In this document: one piece after another, positions 8,331 through 17,560 of the stretch
How the letters are laid out: every line of letters begins with the position of its first letter
Numbering within the stretch: position 1 is the first letter of the stretch
Assembly (NCBI GenBank): GCA_022828595.1
Contig: JAKGHH010000007.1
Coordinates: forward strand, 34,534,356-34,598,355
Origin: Nelumbo lutea
Taxonomy: Eukaryota; Streptophyta; Magnoliopsida; Proteales; Nelumbonaceae
Direction of reading: 5' to 3'
DNA length: 64,000 bases
Notes under the pieces: generated by a model
The model's input: the letters and a program-made list of their open reading frames with translations, nothing else
What the model was told of the DNA's origin: nothing
The model's database searches: none
Position numbers and translations under genes: made by a program

Positions 8331-9595
8331 AGAACATCTGTTACTAGTCATGAGTAGTTACTATTTAATACCACAAATTGAGAAACATGACATACTCAGT
8401 ATGTAGCCTAAAGTCTAACATGTTCTCAACCAATGGTTAAACTTGAGGAAGTTAGCTTAAGAAGGTTGACATGCAAATTCCTGGTGTGTTTTATGCAAAG
8501 CTACGATTGGAGCTTTTTGTTGGGAAGTTGTCCATGAAAAGATCGGCACTTGTGATTTGCTTCAAAGAAAGCGCAAGAACTGAAGTTTATCCCCACACTA
8601 GTGTATTTTATGCAAAGATAATGGTGAGAACTGTTACCATCTACTTATCTCTTGTTCCTTTACTGCATATATTTGGGAATGGTTTTTCTCCTTGTTTGGG
8701 TGTAGGTGGAATCCTCTGGTGGATGAGCAAAGGTTATTTAATCCTTCATTCTTTTCATGGCCAAATAAGAGGGAAAGACTAATGTGGAGATGCACTAATT
8801 GATAAAAAAAAATGTGGAGATGCACTTGAGCGGCGATACTATGCAATATGGGAAGAAAGGAATTCAAGATTATTCTTGGAAAAGGAAAGAAATAAGGAAG
8901 ACATGATTGAAGTAATAATGGTTAGGGTGGCTCACTGGCGCAAATCTCGAGTCCTTTTCTAATGTAACTACAGATTATATTCTTAGAAAATGGAAGGAAG
9001 TGGGAAAATCTGTTCCTTATACACTTGCTACTACTCTTCTTTGATGTCCACCAGAAATAGGATTTATCAAACTTAACTTTGATGGTAGTAGCATGGGAAA
9101 CCCAGGATCATCAAGAATTGGTGTACTTAGGGATGATGAGGGGAGATAATTGCCTTATTTTCAGGCCCGGTGGGAGAGGGAGATTCTCTTAAAGCAGAGG
9201 TTTTGGCAATGATGGAAGGAGTCCAAAGGGCAAGGTCTTTGAATATTAGGAAGTTAATAGTGGAAGGGGATTCACAGTTGGTTGTAAATTGGCTGCATGC
9301 ATAGTGATGAAATGGAGATGTGGTTTTACAACAATGAAAAGAAAAAATTCAGATGGCTAACGAGGGATATGGAAGTATCATTCAGCTGGTGCAAGTGTAG
9401 CGCCAATTCTTTTGCAGATACTCTAGCAAAACAAGGGGTGGATGACCAGTTCTGTTCTGGGCTCAATTGTAAGGGAAAGGTGCAATAAGGGGAAAGATAA
9501 ACTCTTTTATCTCTTACTGTATTTTCTATGTGTTTACTCAGTGTACTTTATCATTTTTCTAATCTAATGAAATTTCACAGTTACTGATAAAAAGA
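8331..9595 (+). pseudogene. L1-type LINE 3' part: zf-RVT, RNase H, 3' end
   Basis: From about 8470 the plus strand encodes, with frameshifts, a zf-RVT-like region (CSFTAYIWEWFFSLFG, then WNPLVDEQRLFNPS), then WEERNSRLFLEKERNKEDM and an RNase H-like domain (LKAEVLAMMEGVQRARSLNI, EGDSQLVVNWLH, NSFADTLAKQGVDDQ). A short 3' UTR ends in a tail at about 9590 (ttactgataaaaag). Together with the inverted RT at 6729-8330 it makes up one LINE copy with a 5' inversion. The stretch 8331-8470 is not recognised. Confidence 0.75.
8781..8826 (+). repeat. A-tailed 14-bp micro-insertion with 16-bp target duplication
   Basis: AATGTGGAGATGCACT is present twice without mismatch (8781-8796 and 8811-8826), separated by AATTGATAAAAAAA. 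The insert is little more than the tail of a LINE 3' end, similar to the tail at 9590 (CTGATAAAAAG). It sits inside the LINE 3' segment. Confidence 0.8.
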
Positions 9596-11560
9596 AAGGT
9601 TGGTATGCAAATACCACCTTATGAGTTATGAGGGACAAAATGTCTATATTGTCAAAGTTATGCCTTGTATGAGCATGGATGTTTATGAAACATTAAACAT
9701 GATCCCTTCTGGATGACTTCTGGACTTTTGTGAATGTTGAAGTTTTTGGGTTGTTGCTTATTATTGTCAAACTTGGTAATGGTGTTTGGTCTTGTTCTGA
9801 ACTTGGTTGCATTTGACATCAACTAGTGATACTCAATTGGGAGATATCTAGGTCTGTTCTGTTGGTGCATTTAAGAAAAGAATGGAGATAAATGATTATT
9901 GTGACAAGGTCTGCAACTTTTGTAATAGAGAAAATACTCTGGTATGTCCTCTTTGATGATTTCCTAAATCCTGCCTATAGGTAGTTTCGAAATGGTTTTG
10001 ATGATCTGTATTTAGCAAAAACATATTAATTTTCTATGTATTAGTTGTCTAAAATGTTTGCAAAGTGTTTTTTTTTGGACACCATCTTGGTAGTGGACAA
10101 GCATTGGATTCTTATGGGAATAAGTCCTTCCTTGTTGCTACCAGTTCTGAGTATTATAGGCAGAAGGCTCATATTACAAGTATTTGATAAGCCTTTATAC
10201 TTGTTGAATACCCTTTGGATCAGATTAAATTTTTTGGGCACTACAAGTAGCTAAACTTGGCTCTAAACAACCCTGGGTCATGTTTGTGCTGAGTTGGACT
10301 CAGTTCACAACTGTACAACACTACAACTTCTCCTATTTCAAGAAGAATTTAAGTTGGTTTAGGATCAAGTTCATGATCGATTTGATCTGGGAACCTTATG
10401 GGTTCCACACAAGAAAAAATGCATTTTGTAGGAGGGTAGGACTGAGCACAGTGGGGGTCTGTCTGAAGAATGGAGGATGGCTCTCTTCGTAACTAGAGAG
10501 AACTTAGGCAGGAGAGAGTGGGGTATGCTTACGGTTTTCTAGAGGGCTAGGCAATACTTTGTGTTCCTTTTCCTCAGCGAAATCCTGTATTTATAGACAA
10601 TTCTGCATGGAGATTATGGAGACCTCCTAACCTCGGAAGGTTTCTCTTTTCGTATTGTGATAGACAATAATTCTTAAGAGTTTGGGATTATCTTAATTTA
10701 CCGCCATATGGGTTGGACAGGAGGTTGTCACATGTCCTCTTAGGACTTTGGTACTTGGGTATCCCCTTTTCCAAAACGTGTTCCCGAGGATGTTGGCTAC
10801 AATATCTTTCCTTATCCCTTTTGGCATTAGTGTGCTTCATCTGTCTTTGGTGTTGCTATTCACCAATCACATGTCTTGTCTGGTGAGGTGTTCTGTTGAG
10901 TGGTTGAATAAAATATATAATGCCTTCATTGCCTTACCAATTCGCAAATTGTGATCTCTAGAGCCAATGCTTGGTATTTGCTTCCATTGCATACCATGCG
11001 ATGGATACTTTCTAATTCCTCATCCTACACACTTGTTCTATGCTTTTAATAGTTTTGGATTTGTTCTCAAATTGGATTGAAGAAGGATTTTGGAGAAATC
11101 CTAAGCTTGCTCAATCTGTAATACATAGACATGTTGGTGTCAACAACTATTATAGAGATTCACTTTTCCCTAGTGAAGGAGCTTGATTGATTGGATCAAT
11201 TGAAGCTATTGAAACCCTAGATGAGAGATTGAAGTTTAAATTTGGGAGTGTTTTGGACAAAAGGGGCATTTGATCTAGAAGTCAAGAGTTGTACCGCCTA
11301 CAACTTGACTTGATCAAATGATAAGGTCCAATTTCAGGTGTGTACACCCTTAGTAGACTTCCTGCACTTGTGGAAGCTAGTTTTTGACAAGTATGATTTC
11401 TTATTATGGTTGATCATTTGATCAGATTTCCATGGGGTTTTTCATTGGAAATGATCATGTGCAAGGGAGAAACCTCTTAGAAAGGGATTGATTGAGAGGC
11501 TAGATCAAAATTTGAGAAAATTTCAGTTCTGTCCTGTTTATTTCCAATCTCCCTTCTGGC
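9596..11560. other. Unrecognised region with a possible minus-strand LTR piece
   Basis: I see no gene. On the minus strand around 10700-10480 there is a CTATAAATACAGG box followed by pyrimidine-rich sequence (CCACTCTCTCCTGCC), a layout seen in retrotransposon LTR promoters, but no ends or coding partner were found. Short frames at 10045-10254 and 10748-10954 carry no known motif. Confidence 0.35.
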
Positions 11561-12000
11561 AGATCACACTCTATTAATGGGAAAAATCCTCATTGACAAC
11601 CTTGATTATTTATGTTTCTGGCATCATTATCATAGGCAGTAACTTGGTAGAGATTGTGAAGTTGAAGAAATTTCTTGCTACTGAATTTAAAATAAAAGAT
11701 CTTGGAAAGTGGAATTACTTTCTGGTATTCAGGTGACAGAGGAATCTTTATATCTCAAATAAAGTATGTTCTATATCTCTTAAAGGAGACTGGATTGGGA
11801 GTGAAACCTGCAAATACTCCTATTGATCCAAATCACCAAGTGTAGATCAAGGAGAAATTTTTGAAGACTAAGGGAAGTTTCAAAAGTTGGTAGGTTGGCT
11901 AATATGTTTGTGTTTGACTAGATCAGACATATCTTATTCTTTTGATGTTATTAGTCAATACATGCACCAGCCACGTTCTCATCTTGTTGGCTATATGACA
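11560..12000 (+). pseudogene. Copia reverse transcriptase/RNase H fragment
   Basis: Interrupted plus frames read LKKFLATEFKIKDLGK, a YFL(V) segment, LKETGLGVKPANTPIDPNHQ and a degenerate RSDISYSFDVISQYMHQP equivalent. This is the copia pol stretch from just after the YVDD box to the start of RNase H. The YVDD box itself is decayed. The fragment is about 140 codons of a polyprotein that normally exceeds 1200. Confidence 0.75.
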
Positions 12001-12249
12001 TAATATATGTATAAAATAGATTTTATAATTGACAAATATAAAATATTATATAATATATTATATGTGCCATTTTATAATATATATAAATATAGTATAAAAT
12101 AAAACGTATATGTGTATATAGTTTATATATGTAATTTATAAATATATTGGGTGTCAGCAGGGCTGGAAATGATCACCCCTAAAGGGAGCTGCAAGGAATA
12201 ATATATGGGTGTACTGGGCAAGATAGGCATGACTGGTATACATGCTTAG

Positions 12250-12500
12250 CTTAAGGGAAGTGTTAGAATATTTATGTTGATTGTAATGAGGGCAATATTG
12301 TAAATTCATTTTTCACTATATGTAGCACTCTTTTTGTTGACTAATCAATTGTGTTGACAACTTATCTCACTTTCTTCTTCTCTTCTTCTTATCTCTCTCT
12401 TCCTCGACTCTCTTCTCTTCCTATCTTCTTGATCCCTCTCATCAAAATCTAATTTGGTTGTTCCAAGAGGTTAGTTACCTTCTTGAGGATGAATTGGAGA
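12250..12500 (+). repeat. Copia polypurine tract and 3' LTR start
   Basis: TTAAGGGAAG (a polypurine-type tract) is followed by TGTTAGAATATTTATG at 12261, a typical copia LTR start, about 250 bp after the RT fragment on the same strand. The LTR contains a CT-rich stretch. Its 3' end could not be fixed. Confidence 0.5.
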
Positions 12501-14080
12501 TGATACACCATAATGTATCTCAATAGGAAAGCTCTAGCATTTTGATTATATGCTCATACAGGTATATGTGTATCTACCTCCTTCAATTTGCATCAACATC
12601 TTTGACATATCACCATTGCAAGGGATTTAGTACTTCTACTACTAGGAATAAAGACCAATTAGTTTGCTGGCATTGTTACCTTGATCATGTGTCCTTTTTT
12701 TATATAAAAGAAGTTGTTTCATCATTTGTTTGAGTCTTGCTTAGCAAAGGTTCTATATGATCTTGTGCTTCTCCAAAGAAAGATGACATAAGGCCTCTTA
12801 AGCAAGTGGAAATGAACAAAAGATAAGCAAGTGGTTGATAATTTTGTTGCTTCTCTATCATAAGACACATGTGGGGATAAATACCCATTCTTTTGCCTCC
12901 ATTGGCTTAAATCTCTAGTATTAATTTTCACTGCATGATTTCCCAAGAGAAGGATTGAAGCTTTGAAGGGATGGGCCTGGCTAGATAGCTTTACCAGGAT
13001 AAATATGAGGGTTAGAGGCATTGCTGTCTAGAAATTTGAGAAGTTATGAACAAGAGAAGGAACTAATAGGATCAGCCCCCAAACCCTTGACCTCCACCTT
13101 CTCAGTCTGTGAAGGCATCCTTTTAACAAGTTCATGGGAGACAAAAATGCTTCACTTTCATTTTCCTTGGTTCCTTCCTCTTCCAAACCTTAAGTCCCAT
13201 GTAATATCTGAAGAATATAACAAGTTCATGGGAGACAAAATGCTTCACTTTCATTTTCCTTGGTTCCTTCCTCTTCCAACCTTAAGTCCCATGTAATATC
13301 TGAAGAATATACAAACCTAGGAGGCTTTGAATTGCATTTTTTTTAATTAAGAGTTTTGAATTGGAATTTATATAGGGTGGTTGAGCATAGGAAGGGAAAT
13401 CTCTGACATGAAGGTCTGTCCCCCACCATAGATGCTCCTAGTCTGAAGCTGAAGACCAATACTAATCCTACCTAAGAAAGGTGTCAAAAGTTGCATGAAT
13501 GACATCAATTAGCTTTTACTGGTGCAACAAATGACTCTGTTGGCAGTACTGCATCTCTTCCATTTATTGATTGCATATTGCTCCTTATCACTGAGTGCCA
13601 TAGATGACCACCTTCCTCTCTAGGGAACTTTTGAAATTTTGCCTAGCAATGAGGTATTCCTGTCTCCCAGTCCACCCATTCCCAGGATACCACCCTCTTT
13701 CCTGAGCCAACTCATTCTCCACTTTCATTAATAAATATAAAATTTTCCTTTTAGTTCCTCAATTTAATTATTTTTTGATCAATTACATAGAATTTGATTA
13801 ATATATGGAATAAAGTACAATGCCCAGATATTTAAAGTTCCTTATTTTCATTACTAAATGAAAAAATTGCATTTTGGCCCTTAGTACCTAGAAGAACTTC
13901 TATTGCTTAAATTTGCCATATAGGTGATTTTCCTTAGGTTTCTCTCTAAGAAATTTTGATAGTGACATGCTGTCCAAAGTTGGACAGCAGGGAAAGTAAA
14001 AAGTGGCTCTAAGGCCTCAGCTGACTAATCATTATGTCTTCATATAAACAGATTACAGTTCATCTGCAGGTCCCGAGATC
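12501..14080. other. Unrecognised region
   Basis: No gene or mobile element was recognised here except the tandem duplication at 13125-13310. Open frames of 60-99 codons on both strands have no recognisable motif or composition bias. Confidence 0.35.
13125..13310. repeat. Tandem duplication of a 93-bp unit
   Basis: Unit 1 (13125-13218) and unit 2 (13219-13310) both begin AACAAGTTCATGGGAGACAA and end in TATCTGAAGAATAT, and differ only by single-base length changes in an A-run and a C(A)CC. The near identity indicates a recent duplication. Confidence 0.85.
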
Positions 14081-14296
14081 ATGGTTCAAAATATCAATAC
14101 AACCCAATACGCCAGTAGGGGTGTATTGCTCCTTTTTTTTTCTTTGTGAACCTGGTTCAGAGGGGTCGGTCTAAGGCCCTTCTACCCTGAACCGGGTTAA
14201 ACCCCGAGACACCCCCTGTAGGGGCGTATCGGGAGGCTCCCGATATGATGCGTACCTGCTGATTCAGTCTGATACATATCGAAATTTCGAACCTTG
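14081..14296. mobile_element. Candidate MITE with GGTTCGAAAT-like ends
   Basis: The left end reads ATGGTTCAAAATATCAATAC and the reverse complement of the right end reads AAGGTTCGAAATTTCGATAT, so the termini are imperfect inverted repeats. The middle holds paired GGTTCAGAGGGG and CCCTGAACCGGG stretches. No clear target duplication was found. Confidence 0.4.
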
Positions 14297-14412
14297 CCTG
14301 GGATTCCCCATTGAAGAGCTTGCTTTGTCACCCTAGATTTTGGTCACTAGTAAAGAACTTGGCAGACCCATGAATCCACCTGAACAACCAATTCAAGCTT
14401 CTTCCATTAGCT

Positions 14413-14649
14413 TTAGCTTCTATAACAGAAAACTGAGACAACCAAGGAGTCCAGCTCCTCATATATACATAAACATGAAATAACTACTTGAGAATCCTCT
14501 TCAATGACCAAATTGCTCCAGTTATGCCCTGCCACCAGGAGCTTTATTTTACTACTAGTTTGTGAGCATAAGTTACCCGATGGTATGAGGCGAATGTCAT
14601 ATACTTTGGAGGAATAAGCTTCCAATTTGAACCTCAAAATATTCTCCAT
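14413..14649 (-). pseudogene. RNase H-like (RVT_3) fragment, LINE remnant
   Basis: On the minus strand the frame contains KLLVAGHNWSNLVIEEDSQ followed by VVISCL. Plant LINE and RVT_3 domains carry the pattern G-xx-L-(I/V)EGDS-x-VV at this place, with one change here (EEDS). No other LINE domain is attached. Confidence 0.5.
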
Positions 14650-15112
14650 GAGCTTGCTACAATGTGACCCTTATATGCTTTGCAAAATACCTGTCTGTCT
14701 CTTTTCATCTCTTTGTAGTTTTGTACATATGACTGTATCAATGTGCTGCGCTGAATATTAGCTATATATGTCCTGTATTGATATTGTAATAGTATGTTCC
14801 TATGATAATTTTATCCTTCAAAGAAAACAGAAACTATCCAACAATATGGTACTTGAGCATTGTTGTCATATTGGTTAATCTATCTGGTCCATGGAAGCCG
14901 GTTTAGGAACCATTGCTGTAGAACTTATGCCATATTTTTTCCATTGCAATTTCATTTATTAATGCTAGATTTTTTTTTCATTTGAACTAAAAAGTTATTT
15001 TTGCCTAGTTTCTCCTTTTGCACCTTCACCTGTTTTAGTTTCACCCTGTTATCTTTTTCAATCTCTAGTATTTGATTCCATGATGTGTGCCTCTTTAATG
15101 TATTTTGGAACA

Positions 15113-16104
15113 ATGTTTTGAAAGGTGTGGGAGCCCTAGGTGAGGCACCCCCAAAACACCCTAAGGCGCAAACCAAAGGTGTTGATGCCTCTGAGGTGTA
15201 TGCCTCATACACACCTCATGTGAAAAGAAAGAAAGAAAAGAAAAAGGAAAGGGAAGGGATGAGAAAGAAAATGAAGGAAAGAGAAGGAAAAAAAGAAAGA
15301 AAGGGTAGAAAGTTTAGGCAGGGGGCTTTGCTCCCAAACATCCTCCATGACACCTTTTTTTGTGCCTGGGTCTTTGCTCCAATCCACTTGCGCTTCATTC
15401 TTTTTAATATAAACATATTTCGTAAAATGAAACAAAAATAGAAAAACAAAATGAAATCCTTCCTCTTCTTATTCTTCATCCTCTTTAGGAGGCTTATGCC
15501 TCCCTGTACTTGAGGGCTTATGCCTCCTTGTACTCTGAGAACGCCTATTTGCTAATGTTGTTCATTCACTCATTGCAATAAAATATCCTCTTAAAAGGCA
15601 ATGAAAGTTATAAAATCATTATTTTTTATGTGAAAAAATAAGAATTGCAGATCGTAACATAGATTTGTTCGGGCTTGCCTCGAGGGGCGTGGTACAAAGG
15701 TGACTCATAGAATCAACTCATCAAGAATCCCATATGTTTTACATCACATTAGCTACTTGAAGCAATGTAATTAAGGGAAAAAGATATTTGTGGGTTTTAC
15801 ATGCTTGAAAATTGCTTAAATGTGTGCTTTTTATTTTTAAAATTTCACTTGAACACCTTTACATGTTATGTTTATGTTTTTTTTTTTTTTAAATTTTAGA
15901 TAATAGGTTTTTAAAACATTTATTTTAAAATTCAAGTTTATATTTTATTAACATTCTGTTTAATATTTTTTGCATTTTTTGAATTTTCTGACTTTTTTTT
16001 TTGTTTTTTTTATAATTTTGCACCTTGCTTAAAAAGGCACGTGCCTCAGGCACAAATTGGCCCTTGCGTTTTTTTTGCACCTTGCGCTTTAAAACACTGG
16101 TGGG
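15113..16104. repeat. Second copy of the GCGCCT-type dispersed repeat
   Basis: It begins GTTTTGAAAGGTGTGG with GAGGCAC words and ends TTGCGCTTTAAAACACTGG. The reverse complement of the end (AGTGTTTTAAAGCGCAAGG) mirrors the start, so the termini are degenerate inverted repeats. It shares with 5701-6063 the block GGGCTTGCCTC-AGGGGC and TCATAGAATCAA (15670-15720). Low-complexity purine-rich and T-rich stretches fill the rest. No coding capacity. Confidence 0.5.
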
Positions 16105-16847
16105 AGGGTTGTCAGATCAAGCAAGTGAGGTAGGGAGGAAAAGTGCAGGAAGAAAGGGGGTTGGTGGGTAGGCCAAAGGAAAATGGGAGATGTGTGGTGG
16201 GGGGGGGGAGCAGGGGGTGAGAAGGGTGGGGAAGGGAAGAGAAGAATGGCAATCAATACCAAGGGTGGGGGAGGAAGGAGGGTTGGGACCAAGAGGTAAG
16301 TGAAGGGGGAAGAAGTAAGAATTGGGTGAATGTTCAAGGGATTGAGGCTCCATTTTGGTAGGTTTTAAGCTTTGGTTGAGTTGCTCTTCCTTTAGCTCGG
16401 CTGTTTTTATTTTTATTTTTTATTTTTTTTTTTGGGGGGGGGGGGTTGGGATAAGCATTTGCTAACCAACCTCTCTAGCTTACGCTGCTTTGAAGCCACT
16501 AAAAGAAGCTTCAACCAAGAACTTTGTAAGGGGCTGAAAACAGTTAGTTTGGGCTCTCCAAATTTTCAGCAAACATTGCTTACAGGATTGGGGATCAAGA
16601 GATAACTCAATGAGAGCTCTTCTGTTACCTTGGTTTGATAATTCATGACAAGGGGTGATAAATAGGGTATAGAGGATCTTTGGAGTTGGCTTTCCATACA
16701 TAATGCGTCTAAAAATGAGACGCTTTCTGTGTTGACAGGGTGTTGGGGGGGGGGGGGGCGCTAATGGTATATACTGGTACATCATCTCATTGTACAGGTC
16801 TTTTGTTTTAATGAAAGTATACCTTCTTCAAAAAACAAAGAAAAAAT
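16105..16847. other. Unrecognised region with poly-G runs
   Basis: There is a G-rich strand with uninterrupted G runs at about 16199-16208, 16434-16445 and 16745-16758. The end (16786-16845) resembles a LINE 3' end (TTTAATGAAAGTATACC, then an A-rich tail). No gene was recognised. Confidence 0.35.
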
Positions 16848-17000
16848 TCATAACAAGGGAGTTTATGTGTACTATCTTTGAAACTGTTTTACCTTCTTTG
16901 GCCTGATGCTTTCTTTTTGAGCAGAATGGCAGTTCACTTTAAAAAAAAAATTCACATTGCTTATCAAAAAAAAAAAAAAACAAAAATCATAACAAGGGAG
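16848..17000 (+). mobile_element. Short A-tailed retro-insertion with 14-bp target duplication
   Basis: TCATAACAAGGGAG is present at 16848-16861 and 16987-17000. The 125 bp between them end in GCTTATC followed by about 15 A, CAAAAA, as expected of a 5'-truncated LINE or SINE copy. The body shows no similarity to a gene that I recognise. It lies in the RTE-type LINE remnant that resumes at 17001. Confidence 0.65.
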
Positions 17001-17360
17001 AGATTGAGGAAGGGTGTCACCCATAGAATTGGAGCAGGATGGGCAAAATGGAGGGTGCATGAGGAGTCTTTTGTGATAGTTGAAATGCCACTCAGGTTAA
17101 AAGGAAAAGCCTATAAAAACAGTTGTAAGACCAGCAATACCGAATGCTGTATGGAGCAGACTGCTGGGCAGTCCAAAAGATGTCCCAAAAAAATCAGTGT
17201 GTTTGCAATGCGTATGCTGAGATCATGAGTAGGAAACTAGAATGGATAGGGTCAGAACTCAAAATGAAGTCATTTGAAGGAACCTTGGGGCAGCTCCAAT
17301 AGGTGAGAAAATGAGAGAAAGTAGATAGATGGTTTTGGCCATGCGCATCGAAGACCATAT
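16990..17360 (+). pseudogene. RTE-type LINE reverse transcriptase C-terminal fragment
   Basis: The plus frame reads THRIGAGWAKWRVHEESF, then MPLRLKGKAYKNSCKTSN and FAMRMLRS. After a break it gives NLG-APIGEKMRES and a degenerate RWFGH. Plant RTE elements carry HRI-AGW-KWR, then P-KLKGK-YRT--RPA, then AEMRMLRW, then GVAPI--KMRE-RLRWFGH in this order, so the identification is good. It is the last third of the RT only and has stops and frameshifts. Confidence 0.75.
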
Positions 17361-17371
17361 AGAGTGAATTT

Positions 17372-17560
17372 AGATTAGCTGAACACTATAGTTGTTTAGT
17401 AGGCTGTGAGACAATGGTAATGCCCCACACAAGTGATAGATTATATGGGTCCCACACTGAGAGATTGAATGGTTGTAGGCCCTATGTATTTTATGACTGA
17501 TATAGAATGTTATAATTGATTCTACAGCCTACTGGACAGTTATTGTGTTCAGCTAATCCT
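17372..17560. mobile_element. Foldback MITE, about 190 bp
   Basis: The left end GATTAGCTGAACACTATAG, continuing to GTAGGCTGTGAG, is matched by the reverse complement of the right end GATTAGCTGAACACAATAA, continuing to GTAGGCTGTAGA. The arms are about 38 bp. The interior includes ATGGGTCCCACACTG. A target duplication was not identified with confidence, so the superfamily is open. Confidence 0.6.

Noticed and set aside
6729..9595. Two independent LINE insertions rather than one inverted copy
   Set aside because: The minus segment stops in the domain order just where the plus segment begins, so a single copy is simpler. Not fully excluded.
15216..15479. Phe/Ser-rich minus frames
   Set aside because: Produced by the AAAGAAAG-type purine-rich low-complexity tract in the repeat at 15113-16104.
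16089..16353. Pro-rich minus-strand frames
   Set aside because: They mirror a G/A-rich low-complexity stretch in two frames at once, so composition explains them.
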